Below are positions 9,037 to 17,309 of a stretch of DNA of 64,000 nucleotides, piece by piece. The notes under the pieces were generated by a model. It had not been told where the DNA came from. It saw only the letters and a list, made by a program, of their open reading frames with translations, and made no database searches. The position numbers and the translations under genes were made by a program. The first letter of the stretch is position 1. Each line of letters opens with the position of its first letter. Location of the stretch: the NCBI RefSeq assembly GCF_019734885.1, contig NZ_JAAXCM010000047.1, forward strand, positions 55,889 to 119,888, in the 5' to 3' direction. This DNA is from Pseudocoprococcus catus (GTDB taxonomy: Bacteria > Bacillota > Clostridia > Lachnospirales > Lachnospiraceae).

Positions 9037-9066
9037 TTTAACTCAGGTAGTTTTTAAAAGTACTAT
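9037..9066 (+). promoter_or_regulatory. possible promoter of the aldolase gene
   Basis: TTTAAC and TACTAT separated by 18 bp, ending 15 bases before the structured leader element. A start near 9073 would place that element wholly in the 5' untranslated RNA. Weak match. Confidence 0.35.
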
Positions 9067-9081
9067 AGTTTATCAATAACA

Positions 9082-9270
9082 GCGAAACGCCCCATGAACT
9101 TTGGATAAATATATCCATTTATCAGATTCATAGCAGGTGCTTCAATCGCGGCCGGTACTTAGCTGGTGTTTTTTACCAGCTTATGTACCGCTGCCAGCGA
9201 TTGGCAACGAGAGTGTGCCTGCTATGAACTGATAAAATGGATATATTTTCAAAAACCATTTGCGTTTCGC
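9082..9270 (+). ncRNA. structured leader element upstream of fba (element B)
   Basis: A 189-nt multi-stem element ending 29 bases before the aldolase ATG. Successive perfect or near-perfect arms are GCGAAACGC/GCGTTTCGC, ATATATCCATTTATCAG with its partner (one bulge), CATAGCAGG/CCTGCTATG, CAATCGC/GCGATTG, CGGTAC/GTACCG and AGCTGGT/ACCAGCT with a T-rich loop. The inner ~100 nt is clearly related to the element before tenA (24343-24542, minus strand), with compensatory changes in the arms. It could be a cis-regulatory RNA or a mobile palindromic repeat. I cannot assign it to a known class. Confidence 0.7.
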
Positions 9271-9299
9271 GTCAATTGAAATAGAGAGGAGTTTTAAAA

Positions 9300-10451
9300 A
9301 TGCCATTAATTCCATTAAGACCTTTACTTGAAACTGTTGATAAATATCACTATGCGCAGGGTGCTTTCAATGTCAACGCTGTTGCGCAGGCAAAAGCGGC
9401 CATTGAAGTGCATGAAATGTTCCGTTCCGCAGCAATCCTGCAGGGTGCAGATCTGGCCAACGGATTTATGGGCGGCCGTACAGATTTCCAGAATGCAACT
9501 CTGGAAGACAAGAAGATCGGTGCTAAAAATATTGCCAATGCCGTCAAGAAATATGCTGAGGATTCGCCAATCCCTGTTGTTCTGCATCTGGATCACGGCA
9601 AGAACTTTGATTCCTGTAAAGCAGCCATCGAAGGCGGTTATACATCTGTTATGATCGACGGTTCTTCACTGCCGTTTGATGAAAATGTAGAGCTGACAAG
9701 AGAAGTTGTTAAATATGCCCATGAAAGAGGCGTTTCTGTTGAAGGTGAGCTGGGTGTATTAGCCGGTGTGGAAGATCACGTATTTTCTGCAACATCAACA
9801 TACACAAACCCATTAAAAGCTGTTGAATTCTTTAAGAAGACAGGCGTAGATGCTCTGGCTATTTCTTATGGTACAATGCACGGTGCGTCTAAAGGTAAAA
9901 ATGTTAAACTGAGAAAAGAAATCGTTATTGCCATCAAAGAGTGCCTGATGCATGAAGGTATCTTTGGCGTTTTAGTTTCTCACGGTTCATCGACTGTACC
10001 AAAATACATTGTTGATGAGATTAATGCCTTGGGCGGCAATATTCAGAATGCCCATGGTATTTCTGTAGATGAACTGAAAGCAGCTATTCCTTGTGGTATC
10101 GGCAAGATCAATGTTGATACAGATATCCGTCTGGCTGTTACAAGAAACATGAAAGAGTTCTTCCATAACTATCCGGAGAAACGCAACAGCCCATCCATCG
10201 GCGGTGTCTATAAACTGCTTGAAGAGAAGAAAGATCAGTTTGACCCTCGTGCATTCCTGCCTCCGATTATGGATACTGTTATGTACGGCAATATTCCTGA
10301 TGAAGATGTTGCTGCTCTGGTTGCTGTCATCGAAAAAGGTGTCAAAGAAGCTATTGGTACACTGATTGTACAGTTTGGTTCATTCGGCAAAGCACCGCTT
10401 GTTGAGCAGGCAAGTCTTGATGAAATGGCTGAACGCTACAAGAAGATGTAA
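9300..10451 (+). CDS. fba: class II fructose-bisphosphate aldolase
   Basis: A 383-residue zinc-dependent aldolase that cleaves fructose-1,6-bisphosphate to DHAP and glyceraldehyde-3-P. Motifs include AFNVNAVAQAKA, the zinc and catalytic region VVLHLDHGKNF with GGYTSVMIDGS, VEGELGVLAG, LVSHGSSTVPK and the phosphate site GIGKINVDTDIRLA. AGAGAGGAG precedes the ATG. Placed between the amino-sugar and fructose genes it would serve both. A related ketose-bisphosphate aldolase (tagatose type) cannot be excluded from sequence alone. A structured element occupies its leader. Confidence 0.9.
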   Translation: MPLIPLRPLLETVDKYHYAQGAFNVNAVAQAKAAIEVHEMFRSAAILQGADLANGFMGGRTDFQNATLEDKKIGAKNIANAVKKYAEDSPIPVVLHLDHGKNFDSCKAAIEGGYTSVMIDGSSLPFDENVELTREVVKYAHERGVSVEGELGVLAGVEDHVFSATSTYTNPLKAVEFFKKTGVDALAISYGTMHGASKGKNVKLRKEIVIAIKECLMHEGIFGVLVSHGSSTVPKYIVDEINALGGNIQNAHGISVDELKAAIPCGIGKINVDTDIRLAVTRNMKEFFHNYPEKRNSPSIGGVYKLLEEKKDQFDPRAFLPPIMDTVMYGNIPDEDVAALVAVIEKGVKEAIGTLIVQFGSFGKAPLVEQASLDEMAERYKKM

Positions 10452-10511
10452 TTGCATCAATCATATATAATTGCGTTAATATTATAGAAGGTAAAGAAGG
10501 AATTGTACAAC

Positions 10512-11231
10512 ATGGTCTGGCTGATTGTTGCGACACTTGCTGCCAGTTTTATTAAAGGTGTCTGTGGATTTGCCAATACCCTTGTATTTACCACGATATT
10601 GAGTTTTTCGTTCAATAACATTCAAATTACGCCAATGGATCTGATTATCGGCTACCCGGCCAATATGATCATTGCCTGGAAAGAGCGCAGGCAGATTAAC
10701 TGGCGAATCAGCTTGCCGGTGGCGGCGCTGGTCATTCTCGGCAACATTCCCGGTATTTTTATGCTGAAGAATGTGGACACGCGAACCATCAAAGTGATTT
10801 TCGGTTTTTTCATTATTGCCATGGGCATTGAGATGCTGATGCGGGAGAGAGCCGGAAAGAAGCAGAAAGAATCCAAAATCATACTTGGATTGATCGGTGT
10901 GCTTTCAGGTCTATGCTGTGGACTTTATGGTGTCGGTGCACTGCTGGCGGCGTATATGGATCGTGTGACTGAGGACAGCCATGCATTCAAAGGCAATCTT
11001 TGTTTGGTATTCTGGATTGAATGTACATTTAGACTGATTGTCTATCCATGCATTGGCATATTGAACTGGCAGATCTTTTGTCAGGCGATATGTATGATTC
11101 CGTTTATGGTGCTGGCGCTGGTTTTTGGCATGAAATGCTGCGGACATTTGAACGAAACGGTCATCAAGAGGCTGGTCATTATCGTGCTGATATTGTCAGG
11201 TATTGCACTTGTTATCCAAAACCTTTGTTAA
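10512..11231 (+). CDS. TSUP-family membrane transporter (TauE/SafE-like)
   Basis: A 239-residue integral membrane protein. The N-terminus (LAASFIKGVCGFANTLVFTTIL) and a second similar half (GLIGVLSGLCCGLYGVGALL) are the two-repeat pattern of the sulfite exporter TauE/SafE family, with about seven to eight hydrophobic segments. Members export or import sulfite, sulfonates or organic anions; the substrate here is unknown. An in-frame TTG at 10503 sits one base from the ribosome site, so the ATG is preferred. It follows fba by 60 bases. Confidence 0.75.
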   Translation: MVWLIVATLAASFIKGVCGFANTLVFTTILSFSFNNIQITPMDLIIGYPANMIIAWKERRQINWRISLPVAALVILGNIPGIFMLKNVDTRTIKVIFGFFIIAMGIEMLMRERAGKKQKESKIILGLIGVLSGLCCGLYGVGALLAAYMDRVTEDSHAFKGNLCLVFWIECTFRLIVYPCIGILNWQIFCQAICMIPFMVLALVFGMKCCGHLNETVIKRLVIIVLILSGIALVIQNLC

Positions 11232-11266
11232 AATATTTTATGCCCAATCACTTTTCATTATACAAG

Positions 11267-11310
11267 AGGTGTCGGTTGTGACTGATTCGGTCACGCCGAC
11301 ATCTTTTTTT
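11267..11310 (+). terminator. rho-independent terminator before fruK
   Basis: GGTGTCGGTTGTGAC pairs with GTCACGCCGACATC, with two G-T pairs, and is followed by seven T. It closes the aldolase/TSUP transcript and isolates the fru operon. Confidence 0.82.
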
Positions 11311-11352
11311 GTGCATGTTCAACCAAAATCGGTCATTAATTTTGTGAAGTAG

Positions 11353-11386
11353 TTTGATTGAATTTGATTGAATTTGGCGTTATAAT
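11353..11386 (+). promoter_or_regulatory. fruK promoter with tandem direct repeat
   Basis: TTGAAT (11358-11363), 17 bp and TATAAT (11381-11386). The -35 box lies within two and a half copies of the 10-bp repeat TTTGATTGAA (11353-11375). Direct repeats at this place suit a DeoR/FruR-type regulator; a DeoR gene closes the cluster. Confidence 0.75.
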
Positions 11387-11417
11387 ATGAACATAATAAA
11401 GAGCAGGAGGTAACAAG

Positions 11418-12332
11418 ATGATTTATACAGTGACTTTTAATCCATCACTGGATTATATCGTTGCAGTAGACGATTTTCAGCTGGGACTTACCAATCGAAC
11501 AAGTTCAGAATTAATCCTTCCTGGAGGAAAAGGCATTAATGTTTCAACATTATTAATGAATCTTGGTATAGAAAGCACAGCGCTTGGTTTTATGGCCGGT
11601 TTCACAGGTGATGAGATTGTCCGCGAGCTGCAGGAAATGGGTGTGAAATCCGATTTCATTCGTATTGATGAAGGTATTTCAAGAATTAATCTGAAGTTGA
11701 AATCCATTGATGGCACAGAGATCAACGGCAGTGGACCGGCAATCAGTGCTGACAAAGTTGAACAGCTGATGGTTCAGCTGGATGCACTTGGTGAAGGCGA
11801 TGTTCTTTTCCTGGCAGGCAGTATCCCATCATCTATGCCGGATGATATGTATCGCCGTATTATGGCAAGACTGGAAGGCAAAGGCGTGATGATCGTTGTG
11901 GATGCAACGAAAGATTTATTGCTGAATGTTTTGGAGTACCATCCATTTTTGATCAAACCGAATAATCATGAGTTGGGTGATATTTTTGGTGTAGAGTTAA
12001 AGACAAGAGAAGAAGTTGTTCCTTACGGCAAAAAGCTTCAGGAAATGGGGGCACGCAATGTGCTGATCTCCATGGCCGGCGAAGGTGCCGTTCTGATCGC
12101 AGAAGACAGACAGGTATTCGATAAACCTGCACCGAAGGGCCATCTGGTGAACGCAGTAGGCGCGGGCGATTCTATGGTCGCAGGTTTTATGGCTGGATGG
12201 ATGGACAAACAGGATTATGAGCATGCCTTCTGTATGGGTATTGCATCAGGAAGTGCCAGTGCATTTTCGGAATATCTGGCTACAAAGAGCGAAATTGAAG
12301 CAATTTATAAACAGGTAAGAGTGGAGGATTAA
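11418..12332 (+). CDS. fruK: 1-phosphofructokinase
   Basis: A 304-residue PfkB-family kinase that phosphorylates fructose-1-P, the product of the fructose PTS, to fructose-1,6-bisphosphate. It shows the N-terminal TFNPSLDY, the PfkB motif GGKGINVSTLL and the C-terminal anion hole and catalytic Asp in VNAVGAGDSMVAGF. GGAGGT lies 8 bases before the ATG. It is separated by 3 bases from fruA, the standard fru operon order. A LacC-like tagatose-6-P kinase is related, but the fruA neighbour decides the call. Confidence 0.92.
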   Translation: MIYTVTFNPSLDYIVAVDDFQLGLTNRTSSELILPGGKGINVSTLLMNLGIESTALGFMAGFTGDEIVRELQEMGVKSDFIRIDEGISRINLKLKSIDGTEINGSGPAISADKVEQLMVQLDALGEGDVLFLAGSIPSSMPDDMYRRIMARLEGKGVMIVVDATKDLLLNVLEYHPFLIKPNNHELGDIFGVELKTREEVVPYGKKLQEMGARNVLISMAGEGAVLIAEDRQVFDKPAPKGHLVNAVGAGDSMVAGFMAGWMDKQDYEHAFCMGIASGSASAFSEYLATKSEIEAIYKQVRVED

Positions 12333-12335
12333 ACC

Positions 12336-14240
12336 ATGAGAATTACAGACTTATTGGATAAGCAGAGTATTTCCCTTAATGGTGCGCCGAAAGATAAGAA
12401 AGAGGCGCTTGATCAGGTCGTAGATCTGATGGCCAAAAGCGGCAAGATCAACGATGTTGAAGCTTACAGACAGAGAGTTTATGCAAGAGAAGAAGAGAGT
12501 ACAACCGGTATCGGGGAAGGTATTGCCATTCCTCATGGTAAATGCGATGCTGTTACAAAACCGGGACTGGCAGCTATGGTTGTCAAAGACGGTGTGGATT
12601 TTGATTCCCTGGATGGTGAACCGGTGCATCTGATCTTTCTTATTGCAGCTCCGAACACAGAAGATAATATCCATCTGGACGTATTGAGTAAATTATCAGT
12701 TCTTCTGATGGATGAGCAGTTTACAGCAGATCTGCTGAATGCCAAATCTGTGGATGAATTTCTTGAAATTGTGGATAAGGCTGATGACGAGAAGAGCGAT
12801 ATTGATGAACGTCTGGCAGATACCGGTGAAGCTGAAGGTGCACAGGCAAAACTTCTGGCAGTAACAGCCTGCCCGACAGGTATTGCGCATACGTATATGG
12901 CGGCAGAAGGCCTTGAGAAGGCTGCAAAGGCAAAGAATTGTTTCATCAAGATTGAGACAAGAGGATCTGGCGGTGCAAAGAACGTGATCACCGATCAGGA
13001 AATTGCTGAAGCAGACTGCATTATCGTTACAGCGGATACTCAGGTACCGTTGGATCGTTTTGACGGTAAGAAAGTCATTATCCGACAGGTGTCCGATGGT
13101 ATCAGCAAGGCGGATGAACTGGTAGATCTGGCGCTGTCAGGCAATGTACCTGTTTACCATGCAGCTGAAGGTGCTAAGACAGAGGTTAAATCTTCCGGCG
13201 GCATCGGCCATCAGATTTATGCACAGCTGATGAATGGTGTTTCACATATGCTGCCATTTGTTATCGGCGGCGGTATCCTGATCGCCATTGCATTTCTGAT
13301 TGATGGTCTTTCAATTGATATCAATTCACTGCCGGCGGATCAGAGAGCCAATTTTGGTACGATCACACCGATTGCGGCGATGTTCAAACAGATTGGTGGC
13401 GTGGCATTCGGATTTATGTTGCCTGTCCTTGCCGGATTTATTGCGATGGCGATTGGTGACAGACCGGCACTGGCCCTTGGTTTTGTGGGCGGTATGATGG
13501 CTGCAAGCGGCAAATCCGGTTTCCTGGGAGCTTTGGTTGCAGGTTTTGTTGCCGGTTATCTGATACTTGCACTGAGAAAAGCATGTGACAAACTGCCGAC
13601 AGCACTTGAGAAGATTGCACCGGTTCTGATTTATCCAGTGGTGGGTATTCTGGTAATGGGACTCTTTATGCTGTTCATTGTAGAGCCGATCATGGGTGGT
13701 ATCAATACAGGTCTTAACAATGCCTTGACAGGTATGGGAAGTTCAAGTAAAGTGGTATTAGGATTAGTTCTCGGCGGCATGATGGCCATCGATATGGGCG
13801 GCCCATTCAATAAGGCGGCTTATGTGTTCGGTACAGCAGCTATTGCGGCGGGCAATTATGATATCATGGCAGCGGTTATGATCGGCGGTATGACACCACC
13901 TTGTGCCATTGCACTTGCAACACTCCTGTTTAAAGATAAATTTACAAAAGAAGAAAGAGAATCCGGCCCGACAAACTTTATCATGGGTCTGGCCTTTATT
14001 ACAGAAGGTGCCATTCCATATGCGGCTGCGGATCCGCTGCATGTTTTACCAGCCTGCATCGCAGGTTCAGCTGTTGCAGGTGCGATTTCAATGTTCTTCG
14101 GCTGTACACTGATGGCACCTCACGGCGGTATCTTCGTATTCCCGGTTGTGGGCAATGCATTGATGTATCTGGTTGCGCTGATTGTAGGTACGGCAGTTTC
14201 TACAGTATTACTTGGTTTGTTAAAGAAAAAGGTTGCTTAA
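12336..14240 (+). CDS. fruA: fructose-specific PTS enzyme IIABC
   Basis: A 634-residue fusion that takes up fructose and phosphorylates it to fructose-1-P. EIIA occupies about residues 1-150 with the phospho-His at 67 (EGIAIPHGK). EIIB follows with the phospho-Cys at 179 (AVTACPTGIAHTYMAAEGL). EIIC fills about 290-630 with some nine hydrophobic segments and the substrate-site stretch IDMGGPFNKAAYVFG. The phosphate comes from HPr and EI, encoded just downstream, so the entire phosphorelay is in one cluster. Confidence 0.95.
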   Translation: MRITDLLDKQSISLNGAPKDKKEALDQVVDLMAKSGKINDVEAYRQRVYAREEESTTGIGEGIAIPHGKCDAVTKPGLAAMVVKDGVDFDSLDGEPVHLIFLIAAPNTEDNIHLDVLSKLSVLLMDEQFTADLLNAKSVDEFLEIVDKADDEKSDIDERLADTGEAEGAQAKLLAVTACPTGIAHTYMAAEGLEKAAKAKNCFIKIETRGSGGAKNVITDQEIAEADCIIVTADTQVPLDRFDGKKVIIRQVSDGISKADELVDLALSGNVPVYHAAEGAKTEVKSSGGIGHQIYAQLMNGVSHMLPFVIGGGILIAIAFLIDGLSIDINSLPADQRANFGTITPIAAMFKQIGGVAFGFMLPVLAGFIAMAIGDRPALALGFVGGMMAASGKSGFLGALVAGFVAGYLILALRKACDKLPTALEKIAPVLIYPVVGILVMGLFMLFIVEPIMGGINTGLNNALTGMGSSSKVVLGLVLGGMMAIDMGGPFNKAAYVFGTAAIAAGNYDIMAAVMIGGMTPPCAIALATLLFKDKFTKEERESGPTNFIMGLAFITEGAIPYAAADPLHVLPACIAGSAVAGAISMFFGCTLMAPHGGIFVFPVVGNALMYLVALIVGTAVSTVLLGLLKKKVA

Positions 14241-14322
14241 GTTAAAGATTGAAATAATCGAAATAATAAATGATGATTGTCAATAAAGTCAACGAATAAT
14301 ATGAATTGAGGAGGAATTTATC

Positions 14323-14580
14323 ATGAAGGAATTTAAGTATGTGATCACAGACAAAGAAGGTATCCACGCTCGTCCAGCCGGTGAACTGATCAAAGTTGTT
14401 AAAGGATTCAACAGCACGATCAAGATTGCCAAAGACGGCAAAGAAGCAGACTGCAAGAGAATGTTCGCTGTTATGGGTCTTGGCGTTAAGAATGGTCAGG
14501 AAGTTGTCTTTACATTTGATGGTGAAGATGAAGATGCTGCATGTGAAGCAGTCAGCAAATTCATGAAAGAAAATCTGTAA
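14323..14580 (+). CDS. ptsH: phosphocarrier protein HPr (lacks Ser46)
   Basis: An 85-residue HPr with the EI-dependent phospho-His15 in GIHARPAGEL. At the position of the HPr-kinase site, Ser46 of Bacillus HPr, it has Arg (ADCKRMFAVMGLG, codon AGA); the surrounding VMGLG pattern makes the alignment clear. Phosphotransfer to EIIA should be intact, but regulatory Ser phosphorylation at this site is impossible. A strong terminator-like hairpin separates it from ptsI. Confidence 0.93.
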   Translation: MKEFKYVITDKEGIHARPAGELIKVVKGFNSTIKIAKDGKEADCKRMFAVMGLGVKNGQEVVFTFDGEDEDAACEAVSKFMKENL

Positions 14581-14653
14581 TTTATAATTATTGGTAACGA
14601 CGGCGTTACAAGGAGTTAAACGTGTTCCCGTATCGGCGGGGCGAATTGAAGAG

Positions 14654-14701
14654 ACTGTTGCATGATGGGTGCCCTGTAATGGGTTATGCAGCAGTTTTTT
14701 C
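14654..14701 (+). terminator. terminator/attenuator between ptsH and ptsI
   Basis: ACTGTTGCAT pairs with ATGCAGCAGT (one G-T pair) and is followed by a T-run. Partial read-through would give more HPr than EI; no separate promoter for ptsI is evident. Confidence 0.75.
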
Positions 14702-14721
14702 TTTAACGGAGGAGAATCAAG

Positions 14722-16374
14722 ATGCAGATATATAAAGGTAAAAGTGTTTTTGGCGGTATTGCCATTGGTAAGATCAGTGTTTACAAAAAAGATGAACAGC
14801 TTGTTAAGCGTGTCAAAATTGAAGATGCAGATGCAGAAATGGAGAGATATACAGCTGCCCGTAATATTGCGGCTGCACAGCTTCAGAAGTTGTATGATAA
14901 AGCGTTAAAAGAAGTAGGAGAGGCTAACGCTGCTATTTTTGAAGTGCATCAGATGATGCTTGAAGATGAAGATTACAATGAATCTGTTGAGAATATTATT
15001 CATTCCCAGATGGTGAATGCGGAATATGCGGTTGCCTCCACAGCAGATAATTTTGCCCAGATGTTTGAGGCCATGGACGATGATTATATGCGCGGCCGTG
15101 CGGCAGATGTCAGAGATATTTCAGAACGTGTGATCACTGTTCTGGCAGGCGGTGCAGGCAGCGGAATTGATTCTGATGAACCTGTTATCATTGCGGCAGA
15201 CGATCTGGCACCATCAGAAACCGTTCAGCTGGATAAGGATAAGGTTTTATCCTTCGTTACAGCCCACGGTTCAGAGAATTCCCATACGGCCATCCTTGCA
15301 CGTACCATGGGTATTCCGGCATTGATCGGTACCGGTATTGATCTGGATGAGACCGTTGACGGCAAGCTTGGTATTGTAGATGGCACCAATGGTGTTGTTT
15401 ATGTTGATCCGGATGCTGAACTGTTGGAAGAAATGAAGAAGAAACAGCAGGAAGAGCAGGAGAAAAAACGTCTTCTTCAGACATTAAAGGGCAAAGAAAA
15501 TATTACACTTGACGGTCAGAAAGTGATGCTGTATGCTAATGTAGGTAACATCAAGGATCTCGGTATTGCGCTGCAGAATGATGCAGGCGGTATCGGACTT
15601 TTCAGAAGTGAATTTATTTATCTGGGGCAGGATCATTATCCGACAGAGGAGGAACAGTTCCAGATTTATAAGACTGTGGCAGAGACTATGGCCGGAAGAA
15701 GAGTTATCATCCGTACACTGGATATCGGTGCTGACAAGCAGTGCGATTACTTTGAATTGGACAAAGAGGACAATCCTGCAATGGGGCTCCGTGCCATCCG
15801 TATCTGTCTGACACGTCCGGAGATTTTCAAGACACAGTTGCGTGCGCTTTTCAGAGCCAGTGTTTACGGCAATATCAACATTATGTATCCGATGATTATC
15901 AGCGTTGATGAGGTCCGTCAGATTAAAGCCATTGTTGAAGAAGTGAAGGCCGAACTGGCAGAACAGGGAATTGAATACGGCAATCCGGCACAGGGGATCA
16001 TGATCGAGACACCGGCCTCTGTGATGATGAGCCGGGAATTGGCAGAAGAAGTAGATTTCTTCAGTATCGGTACCAATGACCTGACACAGTATACACTGGC
16101 CATCGACCGTCAGAATTCAAAACTTGACAAGTTCTTTGATTCCCACCATCCAGCAGTCCTTCGTATGATTCAGATGACCGTTGAGAATGCTCACAAGGCA
16201 GGTATCTGGTGTGGTATCTGCGGTGAATTGGGCGCTGATCAGGCACTGACAAAGGATTTCCTGGCGATGGGTGTCGATGAGCTTTCTGTATCTCCGGGAA
16301 GTATTCTTCCGCTTCGTAAGATTATCCTTGAGACCGATGTCGAAGCGTATAAGAAGTCAAAACAGACAAAATAG
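14722..16374 (+). CDS. ptsI: PTS enzyme I
   Basis: A 550-residue phosphoenolpyruvate-protein phosphotransferase, the first step of the PTS. The phospho-His is His188 in GSENSHTAILARTMGIPAL. PEP-binding and catalytic stretches include GIGLFRSEFIYL, RTLDIGADK, FSIGTNDLTQYTLAIDR and the C-terminal cysteine region GICGELGAD. Length is slightly short of the usual 570. The GGAGGA site lies 8 bases before the ATG, just past the attenuator hairpin. Confidence 0.95.
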   Translation: MQIYKGKSVFGGIAIGKISVYKKDEQLVKRVKIEDADAEMERYTAARNIAAAQLQKLYDKALKEVGEANAAIFEVHQMMLEDEDYNESVENIIHSQMVNAEYAVASTADNFAQMFEAMDDDYMRGRAADVRDISERVITVLAGGAGSGIDSDEPVIIAADDLAPSETVQLDKDKVLSFVTAHGSENSHTAILARTMGIPALIGTGIDLDETVDGKLGIVDGTNGVVYVDPDAELLEEMKKKQQEEQEKKRLLQTLKGKENITLDGQKVMLYANVGNIKDLGIALQNDAGGIGLFRSEFIYLGQDHYPTEEEQFQIYKTVAETMAGRRVIIRTLDIGADKQCDYFELDKEDNPAMGLRAIRICLTRPEIFKTQLRALFRASVYGNINIMYPMIISVDEVRQIKAIVEEVKAELAEQGIEYGNPAQGIMIETPASVMMSRELAEEVDFFSIGTNDLTQYTLAIDRQNSKLDKFFDSHHPAVLRMIQMTVENAHKAGIWCGICGELGADQALTKDFLAMGVDELSVSPGSILPLRKIILETDVEAYKKSKQTK

Positions 16375-16400
16375 GAAAACGTTTAACAATATGTGGTTTC

Positions 16401-16463
16401 GATTGCGTCATCTCTTGGTGGCGCAATCTTTATAACAGATGGCATATAGTTTCTATCTGTTAT
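16401..16463 (+). terminator. ptsI terminator and following inverted repeat
   Basis: GATTGCG/CGCAATC (16401-16428) with a short T-rich tail ends the pts genes. Immediately after it a perfect 9-bp inverted repeat, ATAACAGAT/ATCTGTTAT (16432-16462), lies just upstream of the DeoR gene and may be an operator. Confidence 0.6.
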
Positions 16464-16513
16464 ATGCTCCGTACCAGGACTAGGTGACGGATTCTGTAAG
16501 GGAAGGTGAAATT

Positions 16514-17254
16514 ATGCTGACAGAGCAGCGATATGAAACAATTTTAAGAATGCTGGATGAAAGAGGAAGTGTGACTGTTACAGAGCTGAAGGATCTGCTG
16601 GATGCTTCGGAATCCACTGTACGACGGGATATCACTGCCCTTGGCAGAGCCGGCCGTCTGATCAAGGTTTTTGGTGGTGCCGTTGCAATGGAGCGTATTA
16701 TGACAGGCAGTGAACCGACAGTTGCCCAGAAAGTAGAAGTCAATAAGGAAGAAAAATGCAGGATAGCAGCCTATGCAGCCGGACTGATTGAACCGGAGGA
16801 TTTTATTTTCCTTGATGCGGGTACGACAACAGGATACATGCTGGATTATCTGACGGAGAAAAATGCAACATTTGTAACCAATGCTGTTGCACATGCACAG
16901 AAACTGGCAGAGATGGGAATGAAAGTGCTGCTTGTGGGAGGTGAGCTGAAGAGCTCCACAGAAGCGATTGTCGGGGCCCAGGCGACGGAGATGATTCACA
17001 AGTATCATTTTACCAAGGGTTTTTTTGGTGCCAATGGTGTAACGAAGAAAACAGGATTTACCACACCGGAAGCCAGTGAGGCGGTTGTCAAAGAAATTGC
17101 TATGGCCCACTGCCGTGACCGCTATGTTCTGGTGGATCATGACAAATTCGGCAGTGTCAGTTCCGTGACTTTCGGAGCTTTTCAGTCGGCAATCATTCTG
17201 ACGGACCGCAAAGTGCCGGGACTTGAGGATACCGGGAAGGTCATTGTTGTATAG
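16514..17254 (+). CDS. DeoR-family transcriptional regulator
   Basis: A 246-residue regulator. The DeoR helix-turn-helix is at residues 1-55 (MLTEQRYETILRMLDERGSV, then SESTVRRDI), followed by the sugar-phosphate sensor domain with DAGTTTGYML and FFGANGVTKKTGFTTPE. The ATG with GGAAGG 7 bases upstream is preferred over a GTG ten codons earlier that has no ribosome site. Its position after fruKA-ptsHI suggests control of that operon, with fructose-1-P as a natural effector (inference). Confidence 0.9.
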   Translation: MLTEQRYETILRMLDERGSVTVTELKDLLDASESTVRRDITALGRAGRLIKVFGGAVAMERIMTGSEPTVAQKVEVNKEEKCRIAAYAAGLIEPEDFIFLDAGTTTGYMLDYLTEKNATFVTNAVAHAQKLAEMGMKVLLVGGELKSSTEAIVGAQATEMIHKYHFTKGFFGANGVTKKTGFTTPEASEAVVKEIAMAHCRDRYVLVDHDKFGSVSSVTFGAFQSAIILTDRKVPGLEDTGKVIVV

Positions 17255-17291
17255 GATGTTATGTGGTATAATGAACATATCATATTGATAT
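17244..17291 (+). promoter_or_regulatory. promoter and inverted repeat before the second NMT1 protein
   Basis: TTGTTG, 17 bp and TATAAT, overlapping the 3' end of the DeoR gene. Downstream of the -10 box a perfect inverted repeat ATATCA-tat-TGATAT (17277-17291) shares the ATATCA half-site with the nagB operator candidate. Confidence 0.55.
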
Positions 17292-17309
17292 CTTAGGAGG
17301 AGAAGGACA

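Noticed and set aside
8712..9300. A tRNA or other standard RNA gene in the 590-base gap before fba
   Set aside because: The stems do not form a tRNA cloverleaf with T-loop GTTCRANNC; they belong to the two palindromic elements.
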